A stretch of DNA of 64,000 bases from Marinisporobacter sp. (GTDB lineage Bacteria; Bacillota; Clostridia; Peptostreptococcales; Thermotaleaceae), in contig JAOARP010000047.1 of assembly GCA_025210525.1 (NCBI GenBank), positions 62,001 to 126,000 on the forward strand. Reading direction: 5' to 3'. Under the pieces are notes generated by a model. The model did no database searches and was not told the DNA's origin. It saw nothing but the letters and a program-made list of their open reading frames with translations. Below, one piece after another: positions 63,901 through 64,000 of this stretch (position 1 is its first letter; every line of letters starts with the position of its first letter). The translations under genes and the position numbers were made by a program.

Positions 63901-64000
63901 TATACTCCCTATCCTCATTTTCCTTGTAAAGGTTATTTAATTTTTCAAAAATATCCAAATAATCTTTTTCTTTTAATGTAAATATCCATTTGATATTAGC
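60995..64000 (-). CDS. DUF4132-type large protein, 5' end outside the window
   Basis: A minus-strand gene open from the right edge, with about 1001 codons visible; no stop lies between 63958 and the edge, so the TTG at 63958 is not a required start and the N-terminus is missing. The visible part starts ANIKWIFTLKEKDYLDIFEK. I see long helical stretches, a middle region (SRARMFADAVNGKIKIKQAEEK, RYKFLQNFLKESKQFGAQRRASEAKAV) and a C-terminal domain with EWVEFSDRKTFKPIKIDEIPDIVFSEVMRDVDLAVSVAYVGGVDPE and AQINVLPVHSQHRGRLFLPFVDEDPKTAEILSKILLFAED. These ends match DUF5724/DUF4132/DUF7737 proteins, which are often coded beside MoxR-type AAA+ ATPases; function is not established. No transmembrane segments. 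Confidence 0.75.
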   Translation of the reverse strand, partial: ANIKWIFTLKEKDYLDIFEKLNNLYKENEDREYTTRYGEQTMLSSGLTSIRYTAYNKEKLNDYPFPELWTEFYKKEIKDFETLYQLYMMLQVGIYDKEEDTNKLMVFWDNFVGISLSKIKKKVFDLEYKYYITRIVEVLYREYKDKSYTFKTSVSIYSKLVSQYTLEDMTMRRKRYSWSKDHDETELVSILHDSWFRTLNKELECLSDDKDFMISFSLRYKLYDIFNFNAKKDDLHEDTNLIDLLEFSRAIKLGIIEKDELYKEVFERNKLLRSVDFISSILTGDFKRFNIDENKINKEDLNILNKNGNIIIQKIVDVELNRGDTPTIFSKVISRIKSVKGLENMVQILLALNTEKLDRSSYSGDTKKSTLSHLLHVSSPNKEDDAKKLKKLIKDKNISKERLVEVAMYSHKWIDMIQEYLGWKGFSSGCYYFMAHMSNVNEKQSALFAKFTPIAIEDLSLGAFDISWFKSAYKELGKKKFEVLYDAAKYISDGTKHSRARMFADAVNGKIKIKQAEEKIIDKRNKDLVMSYGLIPLGKNREKALLTRYKFLQNFLKESKQFGAQRRASEAKAVSISMENLARNAGFSDVTRLTLNMEASLMKEMKPYFNPHDIEGTLVNIEVDESGQSKIIAVKGDKILKSIPAKLKKHKYILTLKDIHKNLKEQHSRSKKMLEQSMEDEVLFYPSEIENLMINPVTKPLMEFLVLKLDNTFGFYRDGKLLCADGAEVELSEGSTIRIAHCFDLYNSGKWSDYQKYLFDNGIKQPFKQVFRELYVKTSEEKEKLNSRRYAGHQIQPKKTVAVLKNRRWVVDNEEGLQKVYYNENIIARIYALADWFSPSDIESPTLEWVEFSDRKTFKPIKIDEIPDIVFSEVMRDVDLAVSVAYVGGVDPETSHSTIEMRKAIGKLSAKLFKLDNIAFNESHAMIEGSLGNYTVHLGSGVIHQRAGAQINVLPVHSQHRGRLFLPFVDEDPKTAEILSKILLFAEDKKIKDPFILEQIK

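Overview
The window looks like a chromosomal segment of an anaerobic, endospore-forming, motile member of the Clostridia. The DNA is strongly AT-rich, Shine-Dalgarno sites are AGGAGG-like, and TTG and GTG starts are common. The gene set fits: ferredoxin-type FeS proteins, a PucR regulator, an EFR1 flavodoxin-ferredoxin, a cluster of small cysteine- or aromatic-rich proteins behind sporulation-type promoters, a methyl-accepting chemotaxis protein behind a FliA/SigD-type promoter, and many intrinsic terminators. I see no tRNA, rRNA, CRISPR array or intact insertion sequence. Genus-level assignment is not possible from the sequence alone.

Layout, left to right. 1-5.9 kb: housekeeping genes (an RsmF-type rRNA methyltransferase running off the left edge, PssA, class II aldolase, a Nudix protein, cyclophilin, a small XRE regulator, a DUF1461 membrane protein, a hot-dog thioesterase). 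6-10.9 kb: a thioredoxin-like lipoprotein plus secreted zinc metallopeptidase, divergent from a response regulator/histidine kinase pair with three phased CTTAA repeats between them; then PlsY. 10.9-17.7 kb: a glycerol operon (glpF, glpK, a GlpA-like dehydrogenase with BFD domain, an FAD/NAD oxidoreductase, a DUF1667 protein and a sigma-54 activator) behind a consensus -24/-12 promoter. 18-36.5 kb: a DUF362 ferredoxin protein, ComFB, a TPR protein, a chemoreceptor, CwlD-like amidase, YfcE, M1 and M14 peptidases, alanine racemase, a Fem-type ligase, DUF523, and GGDEF and HD-GYP proteins flanking a small putative spore protein.

36.5-51.1 kb: an amino-acid operon (PLP dehydratase, ornithine-cyclodeaminase-like enzyme, aminotransferase) next to a PucR regulator; two MarR loci, one with a MATE exporter; an MFS transporter; an Eis-like acetyltransferase; htpG under a perfect CIRCE operator; an EFR1 ferredoxin; and a TM1266-like small regulator. 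51.1-64 kb: a 1047-residue hybrid kinase, a second small putative spore protein, a fusion of two TsaA/TrmO-like domains to a UvrA2-like ATPase under an AraC-GyrI regulator, a radical SAM protein, a threonine aldolase relic, and a very large DUF4132-type protein running off the right edge.

Most notable: the TsaA-TsaA-UvrA fusion, apparently undescribed; a shared sporulation promoter architecture (TTGTAACACA-N15-CATANNNTA) and terminator for two unrelated small proteins 21 kb apart; the sigma-54 promoter heading a glycerol operon that ends with its own activator; a group II intron-like hairpin acting as a terminator inside that operon; and a probable unannotated 21-codon gene with its own terminator.
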